This document shows, piece after piece, positions 1 to 9,272 of a stretch of 64,000 nt of DNA. The position numbers and the translations under genes were made by a program. Location: the NCBI RefSeq assembly GCF_018342065.1, contig NZ_JAFDOE010000001.1:496001-560000 (forward strand). The letters are read 5' to 3'. Under the pieces are notes generated by a model, which was not told where the DNA came from, made no database searches, and was given only the letters and a program-made list of their open reading frames with translations. The stretch is from Citrobacter sp. FP75 (GTDB lineage Bacteria; Pseudomonadota; Gammaproteobacteria; Enterobacterales; Enterobacteriaceae). Position 1 is the stretch's first letter, and each line of letters opens with the position of its first letter.

Positions 1-1265
1 GCGAACGTATTGTGCAGGCGATGGAAGAAATTAAGGTCGAACTGGCGCAGCGGCGTAAAAACCTGCTGGAGAACAATAAGCTGCTGGAAGAACAGCGCTT
101 AAGCCAGCGTACGCAGTTCGATCTGGAGATGATGAACGAGCTGGGCTACTGCTCGGGCATTGAAAACTACTCCCGCTATCTCTCCGGGCGCGGGCCGGGC
201 GAACCGCCACCGACGCTGTTCGACTACCTGCCCGCTGATGGCCTGCTGGTGGTCGATGAATCCCACGTCACCATCCCGCAAATCGGCGGTATGTATCGCG
301 GCGACCGGGCGCGAAAAGAGACGCTGGTTGAGTACGGTTTCCGTCTGCCGTCGGCGCTGGATAACCGCCCGCTGAAGTTTGAAGAGTTCGAAGCGCTGGC
401 ACCGCAAACCATCTACGTTTCCGCCACGCCGGGCAACTATGAGCTGGAGAAATCCGGCGATGACGTGGTCGATCAGGTGGTACGACCGACCGGCCTGCTG
501 GATCCGGTGATTGAAGTGCGTCCAGTGGCGACGCAGGTAGATGATTTACTTTCTGAAATTCGTATCCGCTCGGCGATCAACGAACGTGTGCTGGTGACGA
601 CGCTGACCAAGCGGATGGCGGAAGACCTCACGGAATACCTTGAAGAGCACGGCGAGCGGGTGCGCTATCTGCACTCGGACATCGACACCGTTGAGCGCAT
701 GGAAATCATTCGTGACCTGCGCCTGGGCGAGTTTGACGTGCTGGTCGGCATCAACCTGTTACGAGAAGGCCTGGACATGCCTGAGGTCTCGCTGGTGGCG
801 ATTCTGGACGCCGACAAAGAAGGGTTCCTGCGTTCTGAACGCTCGCTAATCCAGACCATTGGCCGTGCGGCACGTAACATTAACGGCAAAGCGATTCTCT
901 ACGGCGATAAAATTACCGCATCAATGGCGAAGGCAATCAGCGAAACAGAACGTCGTCGCGAGAAGCAGCATCAGTACAACCATGAGCATGGAATTACGCC
1001 GCAGGGGCTGAACAAGAAGGTGGTCGACATTCTGGCGCTGGGCCAGAATATTGCCAAGACCAAAGCCAAGGGCCGAGGCAAGTCGCGCTCTGGTGCGAAG
1101 TCCGAGGTGGTTGAGCTGGATATGACGCCGAAGGCGCTGCAGCAGAAAATCCATGAGCTGGAAGGGCAGATGATGAAACATGCGCAGAACCTGGAGTTTG
1201 AAGAGGCCGCGCAAATTCGCGACCAGCTACATCAGCTGCGCGAGCTGTTTATCGCGGCGTCTTAA
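1..1265 (+). CDS. uvrB: UvrABC excinuclease subunit B, C-terminal part (5' end outside window)
   Basis: UvrB is the DNA-loading helicase-like subunit of nucleotide excision repair; it receives the lesion from UvrA and recruits UvrC. About 420 codons of a protein that is about 673 residues in E. coli are present, so the Walker A motif and beta-hairpin lie outside the window. Reading is open from the first bases (frame beginning at base 3). Visible are the DEXH box (LVVDESH, near base 245), YVSATPG (motif III), [10 protein letters not shown] (motif IV), [14 protein letters not shown] (motif V) and QTIGRAARN (motif VI). The C-terminal UVR domain ([20 protein letters not shown]), which contacts UvrC, is also present. 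Near-identity to the E. coli protein makes the call secure. A REP pair follows the stop. Confidence 0.98.
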   Translation, partial: ERIVQAMEEIKVELAQRRKNLLENNKLLEEQRLSQRTQFDLEMMNELGYCSGIENYSRYLSGRGPGEPPPTLFDYLPADGLLVVDESHVTIPQIGGMYRGDRARKETLVEYGFRLPSALDNRPLKFEEFEALAPQTIYVSATPGNYELEKSGDDVVDQVVRPTGLLDPVIEVRPVATQVDDLLSEIRIRSAINERVLVTTLTKRMAEDLTEYLEEHGERVRYLHSDIDTVERMEIIRDLRLGEFDVLVGINLLREGLDMPEVSLVAILDADKEGFLRSERSLIQTIGRAARNINGKAILYGDKITASMAKAISETERRREKQHQYNHEHGITPQGLNKKVVDILALGQNIAKTKAKGRGKSRSGAKSEVVELDMTPKALQQKIHELEGQMMKHAQNLEFEEAAQIRDQLHQLRELFIAAS

Positions 1266-1267
1266 TG

Positions 1268-1357
1268 CGTTGCCGGATGGCGGGGTAAACCCCTTATCCG
1301 GCCTACAAACGTCAAGGTCTGTGTTGGCCTGATAAGCGTCAGCGCCATCAGGCAAAT
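1268..1357. repeat. REP pair (BIME-like) between uvrB and ybhK
   Basis: Two imperfect palindromic REP units lie between convergent genes. Unit one (about 1270-1307) begins TTGCCGGATGGCGGGG and ends CTTATCCGGCCTAC. Unit two (about 1324-1355) begins TTGGCCTGATAAGCG and ends GCCATCAGGCAA. This is the arrangement of enterobacterial BIMEs. The hairpins may protect the 3' ends of both transcripts or bind gyrase or IHF (family knowledge). Confidence 0.85.
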
Positions 1358-1361
1358 GCGC

Positions 1362-2270
1362 TCAGCCTAAAGCCTGCACCGCTTTTTCCAGCGCGTTGTT
1401 CAACAACTGGCGGTCGTGGCGATACGGAATATCGCTGGCTTCCAGCACGTCCTGAATCACAATGCGGTCGCTAACGCTGGAAGCATCCACTTTTGGTCCG
1501 ACAACCACCGCATCAATGACTTTTTTTCCGACGTACTGTTCAATGATGGTTAGCTTGTCGTTAAGCGTCAGGCTGGCGGCTGGCAGGCTTAATTCACGCC
1601 CCAGATTGCCGATATACACCATTGGAGCCGGAGTGCGTCGCAAAGCCTGCGCCATTTCGTCGAGCAGCAGGATTGGCATCAGGCTGGTATAAAAACTGCC
1701 CGGCCCGATCAGAATTAAATCTGCTTCAGCGATAGCCTCTACCGCTTCGCGCGTAGCCGGCACTTTTGGCGACAGCATCAGCTCCTGAGGAGGGATGGTG
1801 AGCTGATCGATATTCACCTCGCCATAAACCTCATGTCCCTGATCGTCGATAGCCATTAGATCGACCGGCAGCTCAGACATCGGAATTAAATGCGCGTCCA
1901 CTTTCAGTAGACTACGAATTAAATTAATCGCCTCCAGAGGCCGCACGCTCAGGTGATCTAACGCCTTTAACATCAGATTTCCGAGGTTATGTCCGGAAAG
2001 CTCGCCATTACCGCCAAAACGGTACTCAAACATCGCGGATGCGGCGCTGGGTTGGGTAATTAACTGGTTCAGACAGTTACGCATGTCTCCCCAGGCGATG
2101 CCGCCTTCAGAGCGACGAATACGCCCCGTGGAACCGCCGTTGTCGGTGGTTGTGACAATGCCTGTCAGGCGTGAACCTAAAGGAGATAGTGAAGAGAGAA
2201 CGCGTCCTAATCCATGCCCTCCGCCGAGAGCGACAACGCGATCCAGATCCGCCAGCGTACGAGTGCGCAT
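1362..2270 (-). CDS. ybhK: YvcK/CofD-like gluconeogenesis factor family protein YbhK
   Basis: Member of the YvcK family, which resembles CofD (2-phospho-L-lactate transferase). In other bacteria these proteins bind UDP-sugars and affect cell wall supply and growth on gluconeogenic carbon. The enzymatic role of YbhK itself is unsettled. The glycine-rich nucleotide loop [12 protein letters not shown] is at residues 13-24, [18 protein letters not shown] follows near 40-58, and [10 protein letters not shown] is near 200. I chose the ATG at 2270 ([11 protein letters not shown]), which gives 302 residues, the E. coli length. An upstream in-frame ATG would add 20 residues with no family counterpart. 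The gene is convergent with uvrB and divergent from moaA across a 420-bp regulatory gap. Confidence 0.93.
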   Translation of the reverse strand: MRTRTLADLDRVVALGGGHGLGRVLSSLSPLGSRLTGIVTTTDNGGSTGRIRRSEGGIAWGDMRNCLNQLITQPSAASAMFEYRFGGNGELSGHNLGNLMLKALDHLSVRPLEAINLIRSLLKVDAHLIPMSELPVDLMAIDDQGHEVYGEVNIDQLTIPPQELMLSPKVPATREAVEAIAEADLILIGPGSFYTSLMPILLLDEMAQALRRTPAPMVYIGNLGRELSLPAASLTLNDKLTIIEQYVGKKVIDAVVVGPKVDASSVSDRIVIQDVLEASDIPYRHDRQLLNNALEKAVQALG

Positions 2271-2570
2271 AGTTATTCCTGATATCAATTGATCGACGTT
2301 ACAGTAGCGTAAATTGTGGGTTTTCAGCAATTAGCCAGCGGGCTTGCGTGAAAATAAATTTTTGCGATCTACCCCTTTCTGACGACATTCACCTGATAGC
2401 AAGATGATGTATATCAATGCAAAACTGTGGTTTTTGCTTATTCTGTAGCGAAATTGCACGATCATGTCGCTATGTACAAGATTATATAGCGAAAGTGAAA
2501 ATGGCAAAACTACCATTTACACGCTAGTATCGGCATAACCACAATGTACTCGACGTATGACGAGTATAAA
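2271..2570. promoter_or_regulatory. ybhK-moaA divergent promoter region
   Basis: About 300 AT-rich bases without a credible gene. They must hold the moaA promoter and probably that of ybhK. A short inverted repeat, ACTCG-N8-CGAGT, lies at 2548-2565 just before the riboswitch. In E. coli this region answers to anaerobiosis and molybdenum status, but I could not place a convincing FNR or ModE site here. Confidence 0.55.
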
Positions 2571-2690
2571 CACTCTAGCCTCTGCACCTGGGTCAAATGA
2601 TACGGTGCTTTGGCCGTGACAAGGCTTCAACAGATTGTCACCAGGGCGCAGGAAGAAATGACTCCGCCTCCCGTATTTGGAAAGGTGTAC
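2571..2690 (+). promoter_or_regulatory. Moco (molybdenum cofactor) riboswitch in the moaA leader
   Basis: The leader strongly resembles the Moco RNA motif upstream of E. coli moaA. The outer stem can form between GCACCT (2584-2589) and AGGTGT (2683-2688), and the latter includes the Shine-Dalgarno AGG of moaA. An inner hairpin is ACGG..CCGT (about 2602-2617). The distal part CACCAGGGCG...CGCCTCCCG is conserved. Since the closing stem hides the ribosome site, a cofactor-bound closed form would turn translation off. That is an inference from pairing and agrees with the known feedback repression of moa. Confidence 0.9.
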
Positions 2691-3680
2691 ATGGGCTCTC
2701 AACTTACCGATGCTTTCGCACGTAAGTTTTATTACTTACGTTTGTCGATTACCGATGTGTGTAACTTTCGTTGCACCTACTGTCTGCCGGATGGCTACAA
2801 GCCCGGTGGGGTCACTAATAACGGCTTTCTGACCGTTGATGAAATTCGTCGCGTCACGCGTGCGTTTGCCAGTCTGGGAACGGAAAAAGTGCGTCTGACC
2901 GGGGGCGAACCGTCATTGCGTCGCGACTTTACCGACATCATCGCTGCCGTGCGAGAAAATGACGCCATCCGCCAGATTGCGGTGACCACCAACGGCTATC
3001 GTCTGGCGCGGGATGCTGCCACCTGGCGCGAGGCGGGACTTACGGCGCTGAACGTCAGCGTTGATAGCCTCGATGCCCGTCAGTTCCATGCCATTACCGG
3101 GCAGGATAAATTTCAACAGGTGATGGCGGGCATTGATGCCGCCTTTGATGCCGGTTTTGAGAAAGTCAAAGTAAACACCGTGCTGATGCGCGATGTAAAC
3201 CACCACCAGTTGGACACCTTTCTCGCCTGGATCCAGCCGCGTCCGATTCAGTTACGCTTTATAGAACTGATGGAAACCGGCGAGGGCAGCTCTCTCTTCC
3301 GTAAACACCATATCTCCGGGCAGGTACTGCGCGATGAACTGCTGCGTCGCGGCTGGATCCACCAGCTACGCCAGCGTAGCGACGGTCCGGCGCAGGTCTT
3401 CTGCCACCCTGACTATGCAGGTGAAATCGGTCTGATCATGCCTTATGAGAAAGACTTCTGCGCCACCTGCAACCGTCTGCGCGTCTCTTCTGTTGGCAAA
3501 CTGCATCTGTGCTTATTCGGTGAAGGCGGGGTCAGCCTGCGCGATTTGCTGGAAGATGATACGCAGCAGCCTGCGCTGGAAGAGCGTATCTCAGCCGCGC
3601 TGCTGGAGAAAAAGCAGACTCATTTCCTGCATCAGAACAATACCGGTATTACGCAAAACTTATCTTACATTGGCGGCTGA
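2691..3680 (+). CDS. moaA: GTP 3',8-cyclase MoaA (radical SAM)
   Basis: First enzyme of molybdenum cofactor synthesis: with MoaC it turns GTP into cyclic pyranopterin monophosphate. The radical-SAM cluster is C24-x3-C28-x2-C31 ([10 protein letters not shown]). The second 4Fe-4S cluster is in the C-terminal [12 protein letters not shown]...LHLC segment (three cysteines), and the protein ends in the conserved double glycine. The chosen ATG at 2691 gives 329 residues, the family length. It directly follows the riboswitch SD (AAAGG at 2681-2685). An in-frame start at 2610 lies inside the riboswitch and is rejected. First gene of moaABCDE; moaB starts 19 bp downstream. Confidence 0.98.
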   Translation: MGSQLTDAFARKFYYLRLSITDVCNFRCTYCLPDGYKPGGVTNNGFLTVDEIRRVTRAFASLGTEKVRLTGGEPSLRRDFTDIIAAVRENDAIRQIAVTTNGYRLARDAATWREAGLTALNVSVDSLDARQFHAITGQDKFQQVMAGIDAAFDAGFEKVKVNTVLMRDVNHHQLDTFLAWIQPRPIQLRFIELMETGEGSSLFRKHHISGQVLRDELLRRGWIHQLRQRSDGPAQVFCHPDYAGEIGLIMPYEKDFCATCNRLRVSSVGKLHLCLFGEGGVSLRDLLEDDTQQPALEERISAALLEKKQTHFLHQNNTGITQNLSYIGG

Positions 3681-3699
3681 TCGCTAAAAGGAGTTTTTC

Positions 3700-4212
3700 A
3701 TGAGTCAGGTAAGCGCTGAATTTATCCCGACACGCATTGCTATTCTTACCGTTTCCAGTCGTCGTGGCGAAGAGGACGATACCTCCGGCCATTATCTGCG
3801 CGACTCGGCGCAAGAAGCGGGTCATCAGATTGTCGACAAGGCGATTGTCAAAGAGAACCGTTACGCCATCCGCGCCCAGGTTTCCGCCTGGATTGCCAGC
3901 GACGATGTGCAGGTGGTGCTGATTACCGGCGGCACAGGGTTGACCGAAGGGGACCAGGCGCCGGAAGCGCTGCAACCGCTGTTCGATAGAGAAGTCGAAG
4001 GGTTTGGCGAAGTATTCCGTATGCTCTCGTTTGAAGAGATTGGCACCGCGACGCTGCAATCCCGGGCGATTGCCGGGGTAGCGAATAAAACGTTGATTTT
4101 CGCCATGCCGGGGTCGACCAAAGCGTGTCGTACCGCCTGGGAAAATATCATTGCGCCACAGCTTGATGCCCGTACGCGTCCGTGTAACTTCCACCCACAT
4201 TTGAAGAAATAA
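3700..4212 (+). CDS. moaB: Molybdenum cofactor biosynthesis protein MoaB
   Basis: MogA/MoaB-fold protein of 170 residues, the usual length. The nucleotide or pterin-binding [15 protein letters not shown] segment (about residues 76-90) and the [13 protein letters not shown] segment (about 137-149) are intact. In archaea and some bacteria MoaB adenylylates molybdopterin. In E. coli MogA does this and MoaB appears inactive or redundant, so its job here is uncertain. An AGGAG ribosome site precedes the ATG. It sits between moaA and moaC with a 2-bp gap to moaC, consistent with one operon mRNA. Confidence 0.96.
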   Translation: MSQVSAEFIPTRIAILTVSSRRGEEDDTSGHYLRDSAQEAGHQIVDKAIVKENRYAIRAQVSAWIASDDVQVVLITGGTGLTEGDQAPEALQPLFDREVEGFGEVFRMLSFEEIGTATLQSRAIAGVANKTLIFAMPGSTKACRTAWENIIAPQLDARTRPCNFHPHLKK

Positions 4213-4214
4213 GT

Positions 4215-4700
4215 ATGTCGCAACTGACTCATATTAACGCCGCTGGCGAAGCGCACATGGTTGATGTCTCCGCCAAAGCAGAAACCGTACGCGAGGCGCG
4301 TGCTGAAGCCTTCGTCACCATGCACGCACAAACGCTGACGATGATTATCGATGGCAGTCACCATAAGGGTGATGTATTCGCCACAGCGCGTATTGCGGGT
4401 ATTCAGGCCGCTAAACGGACCTGGGATCTTATCCCGCTGTGTCACCCGCTGATGCTGAGCAAGGTTGAAGTCAATCTGCGCGCCGAGCCGGAACACAACC
4501 GCGTACGCATTGAATCGCTGTGTCGCCTCACCGGCAAAACCGGCGTTGAAATGGAAGCGTTAACGGCGGCCTCCGTGGCAGCGTTGACCATCTACGACAT
4601 GTGCAAAGCGGTACAAAAAGATATGGTGATTGGTCCGGTGCGTCTGCTGGCGAAAAGCGGCGGCAAGTCGGGCGATTTTAAGGTAGATGCGAATGATTAA
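4215..4700 (+). CDS. moaC: Cyclic pyranopterin monophosphate synthase MoaC
   Basis: Completes conversion of the MoaA product (3',8-cyclo-GTP) to cyclic pyranopterin monophosphate. The 161-residue length matches E. coli. Residues known to matter are present: K51 (SHHKGD), H77 in LIPLCHPL and the [20 protein letters not shown] helix that carries the active-site Glu and Asp. The C-terminal loop KSGGKSGDF is intact. The end of moaC overlaps the start of moaD by 8 bp, which suggests translational coupling. Confidence 0.97.
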   Translation: MSQLTHINAAGEAHMVDVSAKAETVREARAEAFVTMHAQTLTMIIDGSHHKGDVFATARIAGIQAAKRTWDLIPLCHPLMLSKVEVNLRAEPEHNRVRIESLCRLTGKTGVEMEALTAASVAALTIYDMCKAVQKDMVIGPVRLLAKSGGKSGDFKVDAND

Positions 4701-4938
4701 GGTGCTTTTTTTTGCCCAGGTGCGAGAGCTGGTGAACACGGATGCGTTAGAAGTAGCCGCCGAGTTTCCAACGGTAGAAGCGCTGCGCCAGCATCTGGCA
4801 GCACAGAGCGATCGTTGGGCGCTGGCGCTGGAAGATGGCAAGCTGCTGGCTGCCGTAAACCAGACGCTGGTAAGCTTTGACCATCCTCTTAACGCCGGTG
4901 ACGAAGTGGCTTTCTTCCCACCGGTAACCGGAGGCTAA
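4693..4938 (+). CDS. moaD: Molybdopterin synthase small subunit MoaD (sulfur carrier)
   Basis: Ubiquitin-fold sulfur carrier of 81 residues that ends in the required Gly-Gly (PPVTGG). MoeB, encoded at 47.9-48.6 kb, adenylates that terminus before it is thiocarboxylated. MoaD then donates sulfur within the MoaD-MoaE synthase. I chose the ATG at 4693 ([13 protein letters not shown]), the E. coli start, over an in-frame ATG two codons upstream. It overlaps moaC by 8 bp and is followed by moaE after one base. Confidence 0.97.
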   Translation: MIKVLFFAQVRELVNTDALEVAAEFPTVEALRQHLAAQSDRWALALEDGKLLAAVNQTLVSFDHPLNAGDEVAFFPPVTGG

Positions 4939-4939
4939 G

Positions 4940-5392
4940 ATGGCTGAAACGCGAATTGTTGTTGGCCATGCGCCGTTTCGCGTCGGGGAGGAATATCCCT
5001 GGCTTGCCGAGCGGGATGAAGACGGCGCGGTGGTTACTTTTACCGGTAAAGTCCGTAATCATAATCTCGGTGACAGCGTGCAGGCGCTGACGCTGGAGCA
5101 TTACCCTGGCATGACCGAAAAAGCGCTGGCGGAAATCGTCGATGAGGCGCGTGAGCGCTGGCCGTTGGGCCGTGTGACGGTGATCCATCGCATTGGTGAG
5201 CTGTGGCCGGGAGATGAAATCGTCTTCGTTGGTGTGACCAGCGCACATCGCAGCAGTGCTTTTGAAGCCGGGCAGTTCATTATGGATTACCTGAAAACCC
5301 GCGCGCCGTTCTGGAAGCGCGAAGCTACGCCGGAAGGCGAACGTTGGGTTGACGCTCGCGACAGCGATAAGCAGGCGGCAAAACGCTGGTAG
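4940..5392 (+). CDS. moaE: Molybdopterin synthase catalytic subunit MoaE
   Basis: Large subunit of molybdopterin synthase; it binds cyclic pyranopterin and installs the dithiolene using sulfur from MoaD. It has 150 residues, the family length. Conserved stretches include FTGKVRNHN, LEHYPGMTEKAL, the HRIGEL strand, SAHRSSAFEA and the lysine-bearing APFWKRE segment near the active site. It is the last gene of the moa operon. No clear terminator follows before ybhL 44 bp downstream, so read-through into ybhL is possible. Confidence 0.97.
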   Translation: MAETRIVVGHAPFRVGEEYPWLAERDEDGAVVTFTGKVRNHNLGDSVQALTLEHYPGMTEKALAEIVDEARERWPLGRVTVIHRIGELWPGDEIVFVGVTSAHRSSAFEAGQFIMDYLKTRAPFWKREATPEGERWVDARDSDKQAAKRW

Positions 5393-5436
5393 AGTAGTAC
5401 ACTTGTGTTAGGCTCATACTGATTCAGGAGATTGTC

Positions 5437-6141
5437 ATGGACCGATTCCCACGATCCGATTCTATTGTGCAGGCCCGTACCGGCTTGCAAACCTATATGG
5501 CGCAGGTCTACGGCTGGATGACCTGCGGGTTGTTACTGACGGCGTTTATTGCCTGGTATGCGGCGAATACGCCTGCGGTGATGATGTTTGTCTTTTCCAG
5601 CAAAATCACCTTCTTTGGGCTGATCATCGCCCAACTGGCGCTGGTGTTCGTCCTTTCCGGCATGGTGCAAAAACTTAGCGCGGGCATGGCCACCACGCTG
5701 TTTATGCTCTATTCGGCATTAACCGGGCTGACGTTGTCGAGCATCTTTATCGTTTATACCTACTCGTCTATTGCCAGCACCTTTGTGGTTACAGGCGGGA
5801 TGTTCGGTATCATGAGCCTGTACGGTTACACCACCAAACGCGATCTCAGCGGCTTCGGCAATATGCTGTTTATGGCGCTGATCGGTATTGTGCTGGCCTC
5901 GCTGGTTAACTTTTGGCTGAAGAGTGAAGCGCTGATGTGGGCAGTTACCTACATTGGGGTGATTGTGTTTGTCGGCCTGACGGCTTATGACACGCAGAAG
6001 CTGAAAAATATCGGCGAGCAAATTGACCTGCGCGACAGCTCCAACCTGCGTAAATACGCAATCCTTGGGGCGTTAACGCTGTATCTGGACTTCATCAACC
6101 TGTTCCTGATGCTGCTGCGTATCTTCGGTAATCGTCGTTAA
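5437..6141 (+). CDS. ybhL: BAX inhibitor-1 family inner-membrane protein YbhL
   Basis: UPF0005/BI-1-like protein of 234 residues with seven strongly hydrophobic segments after a short cytoplasmic N-terminus (MDRFPRSDSIVQ). The C-terminal region VGLTAYDTQKLKNIGEQ and the final LYLDFINLFLMLLRIFG are family hallmarks. Relatives include the YetJ calcium-leak channel and YccA, but the function of YbhL is not established. A GGAG ribosome site stands before the ATG. In E. coli K-12 ybhM, a second BI-1 paralogue, follows; here a REP unit and ybhN follow instead. Confidence 0.93.
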   Translation: MDRFPRSDSIVQARTGLQTYMAQVYGWMTCGLLLTAFIAWYAANTPAVMMFVFSSKITFFGLIIAQLALVFVLSGMVQKLSAGMATTLFMLYSALTGLTLSSIFIVYTYSSIASTFVVTGGMFGIMSLYGYTTKRDLSGFGNMLFMALIGIVLASLVNFWLKSEALMWAVTYIGVIVFVGLTAYDTQKLKNIGEQIDLRDSSNLRKYAILGALTLYLDFINLFLMLLRIFGNRR

Positions 6142-6148
6142 TTCTCTG

Positions 6149-6179
6149 TTGCCGGATGGCGTAAGCCGCCATCCGGCAA
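6149..6179. repeat. REP hairpin between ybhL and ybhN
   Basis: A perfect 12-bp inverted repeat, TTGCCGGATGGC (6149-6160) and GCCATCCGGCAA (6168-6179), around a 7-base loop. It is a single REP unit between convergent genes, at the point where E. coli carries ybhM. Confidence 0.9.
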
Positions 6180-6180
6180 A

Positions 6181-7143
6181 TTATTTCGCCATCGCTTTTT
6201 CGTTTTTTGCCCGCAGATTTTTCGCCCGACTCTCCAGCAACAGATAACACATTAACGCCAGCAGCAGCGGGGTAAAATAATACAGCACGCGATATGCAAT
6301 CAGGGCGGCGATGATCGTGCCCTGCGAGATATTCTCTCCGGCCAGCAGCGCCATAAAGACCGCTTCCAGTACGCCGATCCCCGCCGGAATATGCACGATA
6401 ACCCCGGCAATACTACTCACCAGTAGTACGCCCAGTACGAAGAAATAGTTGATGCCCTGACCCAGCAACAACCAGATAATCGCCCCCATGACCATCCAGT
6501 TGGTAGCGGAGATCGCCATTTGCGCCAGGGCAAATTTCCAGGAGGGTAGCACCAGCTTTTGGCCTTTAATGGTGATATGGCGATGTTTAGCGAAGGCGCA
6601 AAACCACAGATAAACGCCAATAATCAGCAGCAGAGACACGCCCAAAATGCGCAGCGTACCCTCATCGATATACCAGTGCGCAGGCAGTTGAACGACGCCG
6701 AAGGTAAAAATAAATCCGCCCAGCAGAATATAACCCAGCCAGTTAGTGGTAATGCTGAGTGAGAAAATACGCGTGATCGTACTCCCCGGTAATCCGAGGC
6801 GGGAATAGAGCCGATAACGCATGCCAATACCGCCCACCCAGGTGCTTAACGTCAGGTTAAAGGCGTAACAGATAAACGACACCAGCATCACCTGGCGTTT
6901 TGCCAGCTTGTGCCCGCAGTAATAGCGTCCGAGCAGATCATAACAGCCGTAGAGTAAATAACTGACGATCACCAGCCCCACGGCGCTGAGCAGAGCAAGC
7001 CGGTTGTAATCGCGGATTACTGTCCAGACCTCCTGCCAGTTGACCTTGCTGGCATAAACCACCAGCAGCACAATTACCGCGATAAAAAACAGCCAGGTGA
7101 AGATTTTTTTTGCCAGTCGCCAGCGGGGGGATGCTTTTGCCAT
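6181..7143 (-). CDS. ybhN: UPF0104/flippase-like membrane protein YbhN
   Basis: Integral membrane protein of 320 residues in the lysylphosphatidylglycerol synthase/flippase-like family (related to the MprF N-terminal half). It begins with a basic stretch ([13 protein letters not shown]) and has roughly eight hydrophobic segments. LSTWVGGIGMRYRLYSRLG (near residue 100) and VHIPAGIGVLEAVF (near 250) are the conserved signatures. The start overlaps the clsB stop by one base, so the three genes ybhP-clsB-ybhN are probably co-translated. A role in lipid movement linked to cardiolipin is plausible from context but not shown. Confidence 0.92.
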   Translation of the reverse strand: MAKASPRWRLAKKIFTWLFFIAVIVLLVVYASKVNWQEVWTVIRDYNRLALLSAVGLVIVSYLLYGCYDLLGRYYCGHKLAKRQVMLVSFICYAFNLTLSTWVGGIGMRYRLYSRLGLPGSTITRIFSLSITTNWLGYILLGGFIFTFGVVQLPAHWYIDEGTLRILGVSLLLIIGVYLWFCAFAKHRHITIKGQKLVLPSWKFALAQMAISATNWMVMGAIIWLLLGQGINYFFVLGVLLVSSIAGVIVHIPAGIGVLEAVFMALLAGENISQGTIIAALIAYRVLYYFTPLLLALMCYLLLESRAKNLRAKNEKAMAK

Positions 7144-8384
7144 CAGGGTTTCCCTCCTGCATCCTCAGTCTGAATACGGTTCTGCGTTTCCAGGGTCGGC
7201 TGCGCGGGCGGATCGACCTCGGTGAGGAGCGGTGTGTGCGCCGGTAGCCAGCCGACCAGCGCCGGAAAGTGGCGTAAAAAGTGGAACGCCAGCACGCTCT
7301 TGGTCAGGTTCCACCAGGTACGCCTCGGCAGCATCGATTCATCCACCTGCTGACAATCCTTAGCAATAATAAGGTTCAGATTGTCCCGCAGGACCTGGTT
7401 AAACGCGCGGTCATGAATAATGATGTTTGCCTCCAGATTGAGCGACAGGCTGAGCGGGTCGAGGTTGCTGGAGCCTACCGTTGCCCAGTGATCGTCCATT
7501 AGCGCGACTTTGCCGTGCAGGGGCCTACGGCGGTATTCATAAACATGGACGCCGCCTTTCACCAGATAGTTGTACAGCAGGCGAGCGCCCACTTTTACAA
7601 TCGGCATATCCGGTTCTCCCTGCACAATCAGTTTTACCCGTACGCCGCGCCTGGCCGCCTTGCGCAGCGCATGCAGCAGGCGATAACCGGGGAAGAAATA
7701 AGCATTGGCTATGATCACTTCGCGTCTGGCCTGGGTCAGCATTTTCAAATAATGACGTTCAATATCATCGCGATGCTCTTCGTTATCGCGCCAGACAAAC
7801 AGCGCCTGCGCTTCGCCAGGCTGGCGATTTTCGATTGCCCGATGATGTCGTCGCCACCAGCGGCGCACGGCGCTTTGTCCCGGCAGGTTTTCCAGCACAA
7901 AGGTCAGGATGTCTGCCACGATGGGACCTTCAATACGCACGGCGTAATCCTGCTTGGCCTCCGGGCCGTAATCGGACATATGTTCAGCGGAATAATTGAT
8001 GCCGCCGACGAAAGCGACGCGGTCATCAATCACCACAATTTTGCGATGCATGCGGCGAAAAAGGTTGGTGCGCATGCCAAACAGACGCGGACGCGGATCG
8101 TAATAGCGGAAAACTACACCAGCTGTGGTGAGTTCACCGACAAAGTCATCGCTGAGATCCGGTGACCCGTAGCCATCGAGCAACACTTCGGCTTTGACGC
8201 CACGCTGTGCTGCACTGAGCAGCGTGGCATGCAGTTGTTTCCCTACCTCGTCTTCAAACCAGATGAAGGTTTCGAGGATGATTTTTTGCTGCGCCTGTTC
8301 AATGGCTTTAAAGACGGCGGGGTAGTACTGGTCGCCGTTTTCCAGCAGTTGAATTTGATTGCCTTCACGCCAGCCATATTTCAT
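7143..8384 (-). CDS. clsB: Cardiolipin synthase B
   Basis: Phospholipase D superfamily enzyme that joins phosphatidylglycerol molecules into cardiolipin; E. coli ClsB can also use other alcohol acceptors. Two HKD motifs are visible: H113-x-K115-x4-D120 ([10 protein letters not shown]) and H290-x-K292-x4-D297 ([10 protein letters not shown]), each followed by the usual GG/S-N segment ([19 protein letters not shown]). It has 413 residues, as in E. coli, and lacks the N-terminal membrane helices of ClsA. It overlaps ybhP by 4 bp upstream and ybhN by 1 bp downstream. Confidence 0.97.
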   Translation of the reverse strand: MKYGWREGNQIQLLENGDQYYPAVFKAIEQAQQKIILETFIWFEDEVGKQLHATLLSAAQRGVKAEVLLDGYGSPDLSDDFVGELTTAGVVFRYYDPRPRLFGMRTNLFRRMHRKIVVIDDRVAFVGGINYSAEHMSDYGPEAKQDYAVRIEGPIVADILTFVLENLPGQSAVRRWWRRHHRAIENRQPGEAQALFVWRDNEEHRDDIERHYLKMLTQARREVIIANAYFFPGYRLLHALRKAARRGVRVKLIVQGEPDMPIVKVGARLLYNYLVKGGVHVYEYRRRPLHGKVALMDDHWATVGSSNLDPLSLSLNLEANIIIHDRAFNQVLRDNLNLIIAKDCQQVDESMLPRRTWWNLTKSVLAFHFLRHFPALVGWLPAHTPLLTEVDPPAQPTLETQNRIQTEDAGGKP

Positions 8385-9142
8385 AAATGAATCTCCGCGC
8401 TCAGGGGGGCATGGTCAGACAAATGTCGCCAGTGGCGTAGTGCCAGCGCCGTTGGAGTACTGGCATTGGTGTTTTTCACATAGATCCTGTCAAGACGCAG
8501 CAGCGGAAATTGCACCGGAAAGGTCCGCGCCGGGTGACCGTGGGCGCGGGTAAAAATTTCGTCAAGACCGGCATGAACCTTCAACGGGTAATTGGCTGTT
8601 TGTCGCCAGTCGTTGAAATCCCCGGCCACCACCACCGGCTCTGCGTTGGGCAGGGCGTTGACCCAATCCGCCAGCATGGTCAGCTGCGCCTGGCGGTGGG
8701 CTTCACGTAAACCAAGATGCACGCACATCACATGAATCGGATGAGGGAGCATCGGTGGCACGATGCGGCAGTAAAGCACGCCGCGCTTTTCCGTGCCCCC
8801 GACTGACACATCCCGATTTTCATAATGTTCAATGGGATAGCGTGACAGCACCGCATTGCCGTGATGTCCCTGCGGATAAACGGCATTGCGTCCGTAGGCA
8901 AAATCGCGCCACACGGTATCCGCGAGAAACTCGTAGTGTGTAGTGTCGGGCCAGTTTTCCACGCGCAGGGAATGAACTGCGTGCGCGCCCATCACTTCCT
9001 GCAGACATACAATGTCCGCGCCGACCGTCCTGATGGCGTCCCGTAGCTCAGGCAAAATAAATCGCTTATTAAAGGCGGTAAAACCTTTGTGTGTATTAAT
9101 GGTGAGCACATTGAATGAAAATCGATCTGCTGATTCGGTCAT
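8381..9142 (-). CDS. ybhP: Endonuclease/exonuclease/phosphatase family protein YbhP
   Basis: EEP-superfamily protein of 253 residues. Metal and catalytic motifs are in order: LTINTHKG near the N-terminus, CLQEVMG (Glu), [19 protein letters not shown] (Asp/Asn) and [11 protein letters not shown] (His) at the end. It lacks an obvious signal peptide. The substrate is unknown; co-transcription with cardiolipin synthase suggests a phosphodiester of lipid or nucleotide origin, but that is inference. It is the first gene of the three-gene operon and divergent from ybhQ across 130 bp. Confidence 0.9.
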   Translation of the reverse strand: MTESADRFSFNVLTINTHKGFTAFNKRFILPELRDAIRTVGADIVCLQEVMGAHAVHSLRVENWPDTTHYEFLADTVWRDFAYGRNAVYPQGHHGNAVLSRYPIEHYENRDVSVGGTEKRGVLYCRIVPPMLPHPIHVMCVHLGLREAHRQAQLTMLADWVNALPNAEPVVVAGDFNDWRQTANYPLKVHAGLDEIFTRAHGHPARTFPVQFPLLRLDRIYVKNTNASTPTALALRHWRHLSDHAPLSAEIHL

Positions 9143-9272
9143 GGGGCTCCTGTTGACGTCTTTTTTCTTTTAAATAGTGTAGTCGGCGTCACAAAAGGAT
9201 GCGGTGTTACGGAATTTTCCGTAAAGTCCGGTACTCTGAATAATTAGTTAAAGATCCTTCAGGAGAAAAGCC

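Noticed and set aside
7515-8165. 216-codon frame opposite clsB
   Set aside because: Shadow of the cardiolipin synthase gene on the other strand; no support as a gene.
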